From: Anaerocolumna sedimenticola
GTDB lineage: Bacteria; Bacillota; Clostridia; Lachnospirales; Lachnospiraceae
DNA length: 64,000 nucleotides
Assembly: GCF_009931695.1 (NCBI RefSeq)
Contig: NZ_CP048000.1
Span: 1,267,001 to 1,331,000 of the forward strand
Direction: 5' to 3'
In this document: positions 26,429 to 35,302 of the stretch, piece by piece
Layout of the letters: every line of letters starts with the position of its first letter
Numbering within the stretch: position 1 is the first letter of the stretch
Notes under the pieces: model-generated
What the model was told of the DNA's origin: nothing
Databases searched by the model: none
The model's input: only the letters and a program-made list of their open reading frames with translations
Position numbers and translations under genes: made by a program

Positions 26429-27817
26429 TCATTTAGTTAATTGAAATTCTGCATAAAAGGTTTGACCGTTTATGGTTTTTACCAGCCTGTAATTTCCTGC
26501 ATCCAGGCTTGGGTTTAACTTACTTAGATCTACGGTAAATTCCTGACTGGCAGCAGGAGCTACGGAGTAAGCAATCTCAATAAAAGCTAAATCCTTTACT
26601 CCAGGCACTGTTTTCCAGCTGCTACCGTTTAGTTTTTCTATACTAAAATCTGCGCCATAAAAAATATCTACTGTACCGGTATTTTCAATATTTATTTTAA
26701 GCTCTTTAGAGCCAACCGGAAGGGAGGATTCTTTTAAGGTAAGATTTATACTTGTATCAGCAGCAGTATCATCGCTAGTTGCAGTTTCCGCAGCGGGATC
26801 GGTAACCGGCATGGTATTCCAGAAAGCATTAAAAGCAGCATCATCTACCTTAAAGAAACCTACCTGGGAATCGTATACGTAACCGCCCTTAAAAAGCCTT
26901 AAAGAAGTAATTAAATGGTCTTTTGTTTTAATATCAACAAATTTTTGACTGTCATAATCCGTATTTTCCGTTAACATATCAATATTCTCACCGATGGGTA
27001 CAGAAGTATAAAGACTGTCTAAGAAAGTGTTGAAAACATCACTGGTATCTTCCTCATTTACCTCATTCATTCCGTTATTCCAGCTGTTGTAACTTTCCCA
27101 CTGGTAGGAAAGAACATTTCCTTTTAAGTTTAACAGGTTAAAATAATCTGCACCGCTGTTTAAAGTCATACCGCCGTAGCTGTCATATAATTCACAGCCA
27201 AAGCCGCCGTCCTGATATTCATAATAAACCATTAATCTATGATCGGGATTGTAACCTTTTACCGTATATACATCGCCCTCTCCGATGGTGGAAGCAAATT
27301 CTTTTGCATAGTCCGCCTGACTGCTCCATTCGTCAATACTTCCTTTTGTTTTCCCTAAATAATCACCTCGTAAGCTTAAAACTTCATCTTTATTTAAAGT
27401 CATACCGTCGGGTGTTTCAAAAGATGTGGCACTTTGTACATAGATATGTCCTTTGTAAACAAAAAGAGGAAGCATTCTTGCTTTTACCTGGGTATTCTGA
27501 GCCGGTATCTCTACAACAGGAACGGTGATACCCTGGGACTTGGCACTTTCCGTAGTTACCGTATTCTCTGCGATATAAGCTCCGGTTCCGCCATTTCCAG
27601 AAAAGTTATTGGAGTTATTTGTTAAATTCATTGCTGCCGTACCTGCGGCAATAATAACTGCCACACTGGCTGCAGATAGGACATATTTCTTAAGGTTGGG
27701 GTATTTTTTGCCCGTTTGTTCTCTTAGGGCTGCTTTCATTTTTAATGCGGTTCTATTGTTAAAATCTTCAGATATTTTTAAACTATCCATGGATTTGTTA
27801 TATCTATTTTCATTCAT
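26429..27817 (-). CDS. Membrane anti-sigma-like protein with C-terminal Ig-like domain
   Basis: This 462-residue protein overlaps the ECF sigma gene by 8 bases, the usual arrangement for a sigma/anti-sigma pair. Residues 1-40 are cytoplasmic and hydrophilic, residues about 43-64 (YVLSAASVAVIIAAGTAAM) are the single membrane helix, and the rest is extracytoplasmic. The distal domain (about 355-462; LTLKESSLPVGSKELKINIENTGTV to FYAEFQLTK) resembles the bacterial Ig-like fold found in secreted or anchored Firmicutes proteins. No zinc-binding HxxxCxxC is seen. It probably holds the sigma factor until an envelope signal arrives. ATG 27817 behind GGAGG is preferred to TTG 27823. Confidence 0.72.
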   Translation of the reverse strand: MNENRYNKSMDSLKISEDFNNRTALKMKAALREQTGKKYPNLKKYVLSAASVAVIIAAGTAAMNLTNNSNNFSGNGGTGAYIAENTVTTESAKSQGITVPVVEIPAQNTQVKARMLPLFVYKGHIYVQSATSFETPDGMTLNKDEVLSLRGDYLGKTKGSIDEWSSQADYAKEFASTIGEGDVYTVKGYNPDHRLMVYYEYQDGGFGCELYDSYGGMTLNSGADYFNLLNLKGNVLSYQWESYNSWNNGMNEVNEEDTSDVFNTFLDSLYTSVPIGENIDMLTENTDYDSQKFVDIKTKDHLITSLRLFKGGYVYDSQVGFFKVDDAAFNAFWNTMPVTDPAAETATSDDTAADTSINLTLKESSLPVGSKELKINIENTGTVDIFYGADFSIEKLNGSSWKTVPGVKDLAFIEIAYSVAPAASQEFTVDLSKLNPSLDAGNYRLVKTINGQTFYAEFQLTK

Positions 27818-28298
27818 ATTCAAAACCTCCGACTAATTTTGATTTTAATAAGTTACGGCCTCTTGCCAGCCAGGTTCCTATGGTTGCCGGTTTTTTTCTT
27901 AAAATTACGGCGATTTCCTTAATAGAGTAGTTTTCGTAATAATGTAAATGAATTACCGTACGGTATTTGGACGGCAAATCTAAAACCATAGCCAAGACAT
28001 CGCTGTCTTCTTTTGGCATATAGCTGATATCCTCTTCTAATGGAACTTTTAACTTGTTCCAGGAAGATCTTAATTGATTTTTGCAGTTATTTATTGTAAC
28101 TCTTATAAGCCAGGCTTTTTCGTGTTCCTCATTTTCAAAACTGATTCCTCTCTTAATTAAACTGACAAAGACATCCTGTGTTATATCTTCCGCATCTGCT
28201 ATATTTTTTACATAGGTAAAAGCTAGTTTAATCAACATTTTAGAATATTTCTCTAACACATATTGTATATATTCATCGGTACCAAATGAATAATCCAT
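27810..28298 (-). CDS. ECF-type RNA polymerase sigma factor (sigma-70 family)
   Basis: This 162-residue sigma factor has region 2 (about 15-80; YSKMLIKLAFTYVKNIADAEDITQDVFVSLIKRG) and region 4 (about 105-155; LDLPSKYRTVIHLHYYENYSIKEIAVILRKKPATIGTWLARGRNLLK). The DAEDITQDVF motif is the core-binding and -10-recognition signature. Translational coupling to the membrane protein downstream suggests that the latter controls it. The start is ATG 28298 behind AAAGGAG; the TTG at 28307 is too close to that site. The regulon is not visible; its own promoter should lie in the long region to the right. Confidence 0.92.
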   Translation of the reverse strand: MDYSFGTDEYIQYVLEKYSKMLIKLAFTYVKNIADAEDITQDVFVSLIKRGISFENEEHEKAWLIRVTINNCKNQLRSSWNKLKVPLEEDISYMPKEDSDVLAMVLDLPSKYRTVIHLHYYENYSIKEIAVILRKKPATIGTWLARGRNLLKSKLVGGFEYE

Positions 28299-28955
28299 CC
28301 GTTTCAACTCCTTTCACTTATAATACAATCCGGAAAGCAAAAATTTTTCATTATAAGATACAAAATAAAATTTTTAATTTTAGAAAACCAATATATTTAT
28401 ACATTAAAAAGTATCATCACAATCATCTTAGTCCTAAACCAAAGTATATTTATATAAGTTTCTTAGTTTTATCCAAAACATAATTATAATAAGTTTCTTA
28501 GTTTTAAACTAAAGTATAATTATAGTAAGTTTTTATTCAACAAAAGTATAATGTAACCAGTTTCTTTGTTTAGTCGTAGGTCTGCCTGGTATTTAATTAT
28601 TTTCTTTCTTTAAAATACAGGTTTTTAATTGATATAAAAAAGGAACTTTACTAAATAACAAATAAATTAAATAATTACCACAAATTTACCACAAATTAAC
28701 AATATAATCGAAAAGCAGTTTTGATTTTTTTATAACTTAATAAAATCCTTCTCAAAACTGGAAATTAATTTTACCACGGTTTTCCTGGCAAAATCCAGGA
28801 GAACATTACACTTGGCAAGATATTTCGAAACAATAAATCCATTTAAGGCAAGTTAACACATTTTTGACTGACTGAAAGAAGTCAACCTATATTGCTTTAA
28901 CTGCCCGCTGATGGATTAAGGATTTCAAAAAAATATTACTACCAGGAGGCAAAAA
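28299..28955. repeat. Long intergenic region with degenerate tandem repeats (28440-28575)
   Basis: About four degenerate copies of a roughly 35-base unit (AAAGTATAATTATARTAAG plus TTTCTTAGTTTT) occur at about 28440-28575, each containing a TATAAT-like string. The remainder is AT-rich and without a credible gene; an imperfect repeat (CCTGGCAAAATCCAGG, 28786-28801) is the only other structure. The promoter of the ABC exporter operon must lie here. Confidence 0.55.
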
Positions 28956-29960
28956 ATGATTGTAGTGGATCACATGAACAAGACCTTTAAGGTCGCAAGG
29001 CGTAATTCAGGTATTTCAGAAGCATTTAAAGCGCTTTTTCACAAGGAATACGAATACGTCAGGGCTCTTAACGATATCTCTTTTACCATTGCAGATGGTG
29101 AAATGGTAGGTTACATCGGGCCTAATGGTGCGGGTAAAAGCAGCACCATAAAAGTATTAAGCGGAATTTTAACACCGGATAGCGGAGAATGTTCGATTAA
29201 CGGGCGTACCCCCTGGAAAAACAGGATAGAACATGTCCGTGATATCGGTGTGGTGTTTGGGCAGAGGTCCCAGTTATGGTGGGATGTACCTGTCATTGAT
29301 TCTTTTGAACTGCTGCGGGATATTTATAAAATACCGGAGGTCAGGTATAAGCAGAATTTAGAAGAATTAGTCACTCTGTTAAACTTGCAGATGATAATTA
29401 AGACGCCAACAAGGCAACTCTCTCTGGGACAAAGGATGCGGTGTGAAATTGCAGCTTCCCTTTTACATAGTCCCAGCATTTTATTTTTAGACGAACCGAC
29501 GATTGGACTGGATGCAGTCTCTAAAATCGCAGTCCGTAATTTTATATTAGATATTAATAAAAGACATAAAACAACTGTAATTCTCACCACTCATGATATG
29601 CAGGATATAGAAGCTTTAACAAAGCGTATCATTCTAATCGGCAAAGGTAAGATATTAATGGACGGAGAACTGGGTGATATGAAAAAGCAATTTGGCGGAT
29701 ACAAGAAACTAAGCATTGAGTATTCCGGTAAAAGGCTTGAGTTATGCGAGGGTATGAAACTAATATCCCATGATTTCTCCGGAGATGATAAAGAATCAAT
29801 AGTTACCGGACATGCCGTTATTGAAATTAACACGGATGTAATTCCTGTTTCCGAAGTTATATCCGTATTATCAGCCCGGATAGATTTAAAGGATATATCT
29901 GTTTCAGGTTCTTCTATTGACGAAGTGGTAGTGGAACTTTATAAACAGTATAAGATATAG
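28956..29960 (+). CDS. ABC exporter ATP-binding protein
   Basis: This 334-residue ATPase has Walker A GPNGAGKSS (about 54-62), a Q-loop region, signature LSLGQRMRCEIAASLLHSP, Walker B ILFLDEPTIGLD and switch histidine TTHD. An N-terminal extension (KVARRNSGISEAFKALFHKEYEYVRALNDISF) and a C-terminal domain past residue 240 distinguish the DrrA-like group that works with two different ABC-2 permeases. Both are encoded immediately downstream with gaps of 8 and about 34 bases. The substrate is unknown; drugs, lipids or polymers are all possible. CAGGAGG precedes the start. Confidence 0.9.
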   Translation: MIVVDHMNKTFKVARRNSGISEAFKALFHKEYEYVRALNDISFTIADGEMVGYIGPNGAGKSSTIKVLSGILTPDSGECSINGRTPWKNRIEHVRDIGVVFGQRSQLWWDVPVIDSFELLRDIYKIPEVRYKQNLEELVTLLNLQMIIKTPTRQLSLGQRMRCEIAASLLHSPSILFLDEPTIGLDAVSKIAVRNFILDINKRHKTTVILTTHDMQDIEALTKRIILIGKGKILMDGELGDMKKQFGGYKKLSIEYSGKRLELCEGMKLISHDFSGDDKESIVTGHAVIEINTDVIPVSEVISVLSARIDLKDISVSGSSIDEVVVELYKQYKI

Positions 29961-29968
29961 GGGGTGGT

Positions 29969-30775
29969 TTGATGAATAAGTATTTATCTTTTTTCCGCCT
30001 CAGGTTTCTATACGGACTTCAATACCGGGCTGCAGCCCTTGCAGGAATCGCTACCCAGTTTACCTGGGGTGCCTTGGAAATATTAATGTTCCGGTCTTTC
30101 TATGCCGCCGATCCAGGCGGATTTCCCATGACATTTTCAGCACTTACCAGTTATATATGGATGCAGCAGGCATTTTTAGCATTATACATGACCTGGTTTA
30201 TGGAAAATGATATATTTGAAACCATAAGAAACGGCAATCTTGCTTATGAATTGTGCAGGCCTATTGATATTTATAATATGTGGTTTACAAGAAGTATGGC
30301 TACACGGATTTCAAGGGCGGTGCTTAGATGTTTGCCAATCTTGCTCTTTGCTGCTTTTCTACCGGCTCCTTATGGGCTTTCGTTACCCCGGGACGGAGGG
30401 GCTTTTATTTGGTTTCTCCTAACCATGGTTTTGGCATTTATTGTAGTAATCGCTTTTTGTATGCTGGTTTATATTATAACTTTTTATACCATATCTCCCT
30501 TGGGTGTACGTATGGTAGCGGTAGCTATGGTGGAGTTTTTCTCGGGTGCAGTCATCCCTCTGCCTTTTCTTCCGGGGAATATACAGCGGATTTTTGAGTT
30601 ACTCCCCTTTGCTTCCATGCAAAACGTGCCTCTCAGAGTTTATACCGGAGATATAGCCGGACCAGCCCTGTATAAAGCGGTACTGCTTCAGATCATCTGG
30701 GTCTTTTTGTTAATCGCAACCGGTAAAATGCTCATGGCAAAAGCTATGAAAAAAGTAGTAATACAAGGCGGTTGA
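29969..30775 (+). CDS. ABC-2 family permease, first subunit
   Basis: This 268-residue membrane protein begins KYLSFFRLRFLYGLQYRAAALAGIATQFTWGALEILMF and has six hydrophobic stretches, the size and pattern of the uncharacterised ABC-2 permeases found in pairs beside this type of ATPase. RNGNLAYELCRPIDIYNMWF is the conserved cytoplasmic segment (GxxxxxLxRP). It should form a heterodimer with the next gene product. Only 8 bases separate it from the ATPase gene. Confidence 0.85.
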   Translation: MMNKYLSFFRLRFLYGLQYRAAALAGIATQFTWGALEILMFRSFYAADPGGFPMTFSALTSYIWMQQAFLALYMTWFMENDIFETIRNGNLAYELCRPIDIYNMWFTRSMATRISRAVLRCLPILLFAAFLPAPYGLSLPRDGGAFIWFLLTMVLAFIVVIAFCMLVYIITFYTISPLGVRMVAVAMVEFFSGAVIPLPFLPGNIQRIFELLPFASMQNVPLRVYTGDIAGPALYKAVLLQIIWVFLLIATGKMLMAKAMKKVVIQGG

Positions 30776-30809
30776 ATAGGACTGCTGTGATATGCAGGGA
30801 GGTGTAAGT

Positions 30810-31586
30810 ATGCAATTATATTTAAAATATTTTTCCATTCATTTAAAAAGTGCAGTTCAATACAAAATATCCTTTCTCCTAACCGCCGTAGGACAATTTC
30901 TGGTTTCCTTTAATGTATTTTTAGGGGTCTATTTTATGTTTCAAAGGTTTCATAAAGTAGAAGGTTTTACCTACAGCGATGTTTTGTTATGTTTTTCTAT
31001 TGTTTTACTTGAATTTTCTTTAGCGGAGTGTTTTGCAAGAGGATTTGATACTTTTGCTACCACCATTGGCAACGGAGAATTTGACAGGATTATGGTAAGG
31101 CCGCGGAATGAAATGTTTCAGGTATTGGGAAGTAAAATTGAATTTACCAGAATCGGGCGTATGTTTCAGGCCATTATTATGTTTGTTTACGGAGTTCATA
31201 ACAGTGATGTAACCTGGAGTCCGGATAAGGTTTTGACCGTATTGTTTATGTTTGTTGGCGGAACGGCAGTGTTTACAGGTATTTTCATTATCTATGCAGC
31301 TTTTTGTTTTTTTACCATTGAGGGATTGGAATTTATGAATATATTTATTGACGGGGCCAGAGAATATGGTAAATATCCAATCAGCATCTACGGGAAAAGA
31401 GTATTGCAGATATGTACGGTTCTGGTGCCCTATGCCCTGATTCAATATTATCCTCTCCTTTATCTTCTGGGGAAAAGCAGGAATCCGGGGTACATCTTTT
31501 TACCGTTACTGGCATGTTTCTTTTTAATTCCCTGTTATTTATTCTGGAAATTTGGTATCGGACATTATAAATCAACCGGATCATGA
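30810..31586 (+). CDS. ABC-2 family permease, second subunit
   Basis: This 258-residue membrane protein is a paralogue of the preceding permease: LYLKYFSIHLKSAVQYKISFLLTAVGQFLVSF at the N-terminus, and IGNGEFDRIMVRPRNEMFQVLG matching the GxxxxxLxRP segment. Six hydrophobic helices are visible. It completes a three-gene exporter with no accessory gene. The start is ATG 30810 behind GGGAGGTG, not the in-frame ATG at 30792, which overlaps that ribosome binding site. Confidence 0.85.
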   Translation: MQLYLKYFSIHLKSAVQYKISFLLTAVGQFLVSFNVFLGVYFMFQRFHKVEGFTYSDVLLCFSIVLLEFSLAECFARGFDTFATTIGNGEFDRIMVRPRNEMFQVLGSKIEFTRIGRMFQAIIMFVYGVHNSDVTWSPDKVLTVLFMFVGGTAVFTGIFIIYAAFCFFTIEGLEFMNIFIDGAREYGKYPISIYGKRVLQICTVLVPYALIQYYPLLYLLGKSRNPGYIFLPLLACFFLIPCYLFWKFGIGHYKSTGS

Positions 31587-31651
31587 TTTAAATGCACATG
31601 ATTTAAAATGGGTATTAACCGGAATAAACTGGATTAATTTTTAAAGAAATA

Positions 31652-31707
31652 ATAAAAGTTCCCTGCATCGAAATATCCGTGAGGTAGTTGATACAGGGAA
31701 CTTTTAT
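31652..31707. terminator. Two-way terminator between exporter operon and DUF885 gene
   Basis: A perfect 14-base stem, ATAAAAGTTCCCTG with CAGGGAACTTTTAT, spans a 28-base loop. T-rich sequence follows on the plus strand and the mirrored A-run serves the minus strand. Confidence 0.85.
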
Positions 31708-31710
31708 TTT

Positions 31711-33471
31711 TTATTTTTCAGCTTTCTTTACGGTTTTAACCCAATTATCCATACGGCCTGCAATAATGTCAAACTGTGCGGGGCCAATATCCAGCAAAAA
31801 CTTATGGAAATCTTTTAATGCAAATTTATCTCCGAGAGCATTTTCGGCATTATTCTTTAAATCCATAAATTCCAAGTAACCAATACCGTATTCAGGATAA
31901 AGAGCAGGTTCTTCAATCATGGTATTATATAACAGCTTAATGGTAGAGGAGTCTGTTATATAATTTTTTAGGTAAGCAGCCGTATCGGCAAGGCTCCAGC
32001 CGTCATAATGAATGCCCATATCCAGGCGGCAGTACAGAGCCATATTGGCAGCCATATTTGCTTCCAGAAAATCTGCCACGTCTTCGCTGAATCCTGCAAG
32101 ATGATAGGAGTAATATTCCACATAAGTTGCCCAGCCCTCCGCATAACCGCCAAAACTAAGAAGATTTCTTATAGCAGCCGGTTTCTTGCTTCTAAAATAT
32201 ACGGATTGATATAAATGTCCGGGATAACCCTCGTGTGCAATGGTAGTAAAAATCTGTGATAAATCGTAATCCGGATTTTTATTAATATAAATAATATTAT
32301 TATCATAACTGTCTAATGGCGGTATTAAGTACATTGCAGGGCTTAAATGATCCTGCAGAGATTTATCCACATATTTTATGGAGCATTTTACATTGGGTAT
32401 GGGAGGAAAATCTTTCTTTATGGCACCTTTTAAGTAATTAATTATTTCAGAGGGATCTGTCAGGGAATAGGATAAGGACTTAACCGTATCATAAACCTCC
32501 GGATTTTTTCTCATTATGGTGTTGAGCTTTAGCATATTGGTACTTAAGGAGGTGTCAAGCATCTTCTTTAATTCCGGAATGGGGCGGGAAGAGCCGGTAT
32601 TTACCTTAATTAAATACTCATAATATTCTTTACCCTTTTCATAATGACATAAACCTTCTTGATTTGTACCGGTTCCTTTTAAATCCGTCAGAGTTTCCAT
32701 TAGTAATTCATAGGCAGGTATTACGGAGTTAAGAACCGCATCTTTATTTGAGGTTTCATAGGCTTTTATTTCTTCCTGTGTTAAGCCTTCAATATCAGTT
32801 AATTTATCATTGAATATATCAATTAAATAATTATTTTTTTTATCATTAACGAACTCTTTACACTGATCTATGATACTGTCGGCCACTTCATCGTTCATAA
32901 ATAAACCGGCTGCGGATTTATTTCTTTCAAAATCGCAGATTTCTTTAAAATAGTCGTATACCTGAGGCAGCATTTTTAAATAAGTGTCAATATCTTCTTT
33001 CTTATAAAAGTTATATTCAGCAAGAAGCACCGGAAGTTGTGCCTGTATACCGGTAGTCGGTCCAAGGCCTTCGCTGTACTCTATAAAATCGCCCAAAGAT
33101 GTTTCTAATTCCAGGTCTTCTTTTAATATATCATAAGAAAGCTGCTGATCCTCAGTTAAGGAATTGTAATCATATTTTTTAAGGGTTGCCAGGTAATTTT
33201 CCGAAGCTACCAGAGATTCCTTTATATAATCTACAGTATAGTGTCCAATGGTAACTTCCGGATTTTTAATACCATAATTTTCAGGATTAGCCAAAGAATA
33301 ATTCAGAGTAAGAGTATCCTTTTGTACTTCGGTTGCAAATACACGGTCTAAAAAGGTATCAAAATCTTCGGTAGGAGTATTATCCTTTCCATTTGCGGAA
33401 CAGCCGAGAATGTTAAATAACATTAAAAACAGCATTAGGGCAAATATCAGGTATTTCTTTTTCTTGTTCAT
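31711..33471 (-). CDS. DUF885 family lipoprotein, putative zinc peptidase
   Basis: This 586-residue protein starts with a lipoprotein signal (MNKKKKYLIFALMLFLMLFNILGC, lipid Cys24). The DUF885 metal site HEGYPGHLYQ lies in the C-terminal half, followed by EGWATYVEYYSYH and GIHYDGWS, the helices that complete the zinc-peptidase-like fold. It would act on the outer membrane face on peptides; activity has been shown for few relatives, so function is inferred. The ATG at 33471 was chosen over the codon at 33504 because it begins the signal peptide and follows GAAAGG. The gene stands alone. Confidence 0.85.
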   Translation of the reverse strand: MNKKKKYLIFALMLFLMLFNILGCSANGKDNTPTEDFDTFLDRVFATEVQKDTLTLNYSLANPENYGIKNPEVTIGHYTVDYIKESLVASENYLATLKKYDYNSLTEDQQLSYDILKEDLELETSLGDFIEYSEGLGPTTGIQAQLPVLLAEYNFYKKEDIDTYLKMLPQVYDYFKEICDFERNKSAAGLFMNDEVADSIIDQCKEFVNDKKNNYLIDIFNDKLTDIEGLTQEEIKAYETSNKDAVLNSVIPAYELLMETLTDLKGTGTNQEGLCHYEKGKEYYEYLIKVNTGSSRPIPELKKMLDTSLSTNMLKLNTIMRKNPEVYDTVKSLSYSLTDPSEIINYLKGAIKKDFPPIPNVKCSIKYVDKSLQDHLSPAMYLIPPLDSYDNNIIYINKNPDYDLSQIFTTIAHEGYPGHLYQSVYFRSKKPAAIRNLLSFGGYAEGWATYVEYYSYHLAGFSEDVADFLEANMAANMALYCRLDMGIHYDGWSLADTAAYLKNYITDSSTIKLLYNTMIEEPALYPEYGIGYLEFMDLKNNAENALGDKFALKDFHKFLLDIGPAQFDIIAGRMDNWVKTVKKAEK

Positions 33472-33616
33472 AATTAAACCAGACCTTTCTTTTAAGCAGA
33501 ACACTTGCTGAATGTTTAGCGAATAAAAATAACACTAGAATCTGGCAAACCAGACTCTTACTTATAATACATTTCATTCGTAATATTATGAGGAAAGGCA
33601 GGTATATATTCTTACA

Positions 33617-34528
33617 TTAATTTAAGAATATTCCTAAAACCCACATTAATATAAAACTTATGATAATAGTTAAATTAGTTAATGTTCCGACCAGTTTCTT
33701 ATCAAGGTCAAACTCAACAGAATACGTAGTGGTAGACATGCTGACCGGTAATATTAAACCGATTAAAACCGTATTACGAAATAAAGGTTCAAAGGGAAGT
33801 ACAAAGTATAATATGATACCCACAGTAAGCCCTGCTCCATAACGGAGAAGTAAGGATTTTAATATACTAACCCAGTGGCTTTTTTCAAGATTGAAACTTA
33901 AAAAAATTCCCAATACTAACAAGGATAAAGGCATATTTGCCTTAGAGAGTGCACCTGCAAGATCCAAAACGAAACTGGGATAGTTAAGATGGAAAAAGTT
34001 TAATAACAGGGTCAGAATATAAGTTAACATGGGAACGGAACGGCACATTTTCTTTAGGAGTTCTTTCGGATTAATCTTTCCGTTGTTTGAAGTATAGAAA
34101 CTACCCAGAAAATAACATAATCCATATATAATCAGGGCATTTCCCATATCCAGCATTCCAAAGTATTTTAATCCCTCTTTACCCCAGAGTGCTTCTACCA
34201 GGGGGTAAGCAAATAAACCTATATTAAAACCAACGGTGGTCATGGAAAGGGCACCTTTATTTCGTGGAGTTTCATTTCGAAATACAAAGTTCCCCAAAAA
34301 TGCTACAAAACAACTAAAAACTATTACAATGACCGGCAAAATAACCAGAGAATGAGTTACTTTAATTGTACTGAAAGTAGTTATAATGAGTGCGGGTAAG
34401 GTAATATTAAAAATAATTCTGGAAATTCCGTCCCCATCTTCTTCTTTTACTAAATGAAATTTTTTGCTGAAATAACCAATGATAATAATGGTTAAGGACA
34501 GTAGAAATTGTGTATTTATACTAGTCAA
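33617..34528 (-). CDS. AEC family auxin-efflux-like transporter
   Basis: This 303-residue integral membrane protein has ten predicted helices in two five-helix halves, as in the auxin efflux carrier family (FLLSLTIIIIGYFSKKFHLV, RIIFNITLPALIITTF, and ILPVSMSTTTYSVEFDLDKKLVGTLTNLTIIISF). Bacterial members move malate, malonate or similar carboxylates. A TTG at 34528 lies 7-8 bases after AGGGAGG and is the likely start; the ATG at 34567 would place that ribosome binding site inside the gene. Substrate and regulation are unknown. Confidence 0.87.
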   Translation of the reverse strand: MTSINTQFLLSLTIIIIGYFSKKFHLVKEEDGDGISRIIFNITLPALIITTFSTIKVTHSLVILPVIVIVFSCFVAFLGNFVFRNETPRNKGALSMTTVGFNIGLFAYPLVEALWGKEGLKYFGMLDMGNALIIYGLCYFLGSFYTSNNGKINPKELLKKMCRSVPMLTYILTLLLNFFHLNYPSFVLDLAGALSKANMPLSLLVLGIFLSFNLEKSHWVSILKSLLLRYGAGLTVGIILYFVLPFEPLFRNTVLIGLILPVSMSTTTYSVEFDLDKKLVGTLTNLTIIISFILMWVLGIFLN

Positions 34529-34864
34529 TGAATTGTCCTCCCTAATTTGGATAAGAATAAAATTCATTATATCATAATAACAGGAATCTGCAATAAAATA
34601 ACTTCCTATAAAAGTAATTTATTATACCATATAAAATCGAGCTGCCACGGCAAACGTTTGAAAGAAATTATTTTCAGGATCAAATGCGGTTATCCAAGTT
34701 GGGTGAATATTCATCCATTATAGGCGATTACCAAGCTGAAAAAACGCTTTTTTAAATATTTGCCGTGATTAACTCCCAGGTATCAGTTGACAAATTAAAT
34801 AGCACGTGCTATTCTAAATTTTAGAAAAAATGGGTAAACTAGTGTATAAGTAACTATAATTGAA
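34529..34864. other. Intergenic region with imperfect inverted repeat
   Basis: No gene is seen. CACGGCAAA (34652-34660) and TTTGCCGTG (34765-34773) form 9-base arms around about 105 bases, with TTATCCAAGTTGGGTGAATA-type inner pairing. This may be another degenerate mobile palindrome. The promoter of the metG leader RNA should lie at its right end. Confidence 0.4.
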
Positions 34865-35145
34865 TAAGTAAAAGCTATGAAAAGAAGAGTAAACAAGGAT
34901 ACCATGTACAGAGAGCCCTGTAAAGCTGAAAGAGGGTCATAGGTGAATTGCTGAAGATGGTCTTGGAGCTGTGCACTGAGAGGAATGAATATTTCTTTAG
35001 GCTGCGACGGGTGCAACCGTTATATTGATATGCTGTTGTAAGGCAGCAGATAAGGATCTGATTGTGAAATCAGGTTAAATTAAAGTGGTACCGCGGGATT
35101 TAAGCTCTCGTCTTTAGATTGATTAAAGGCGTGAGCTTTTTTAAT
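34865..35145 (+). promoter_or_regulatory. T-box riboswitch controlling metG (Met specifier)
   Basis: The leader has stem I landmarks GAAGAGTA and CAGAGAGC...GCTGAAAG, then a likely specifier loop where ATG (34957-34959) is followed by a purine. The T-box itself, AAAGTGGTACCGCGGG (35082-35097), is followed by a terminator stem AAGCTCTCGTCTTT / AAAGGCGTGAGCTTTTTT (35102-35142). Uncharged tRNA-Met should stabilise the antiterminator and let metG be transcribed. The specifier codon agrees with the downstream gene. A further short hairpin (GGTAAGTTC/GAACTTACC, 35150-35170) and about 110 unassigned bases precede the start codon. Confidence 0.92.
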
Positions 35146-35302
35146 TCAAGGTAAGTTCCAGGAACTTACCTGTAAATTAAAAAGACCACCGGGCAGGATG
35201 CACATATACACGCAAAAGGTTATTATCCTTTGGATGGTGTCACTGAAGTGACAGCGAGCCGGCGCCAGAGGCTTTCTTACCGCATTATTTAGGAGGGTTA
35301 AA

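Noticed and set aside
34795..35016. 73-residue minus-strand open frame
   Set aside because: It lies opposite the T-box leader, whose structure explains the sequence.
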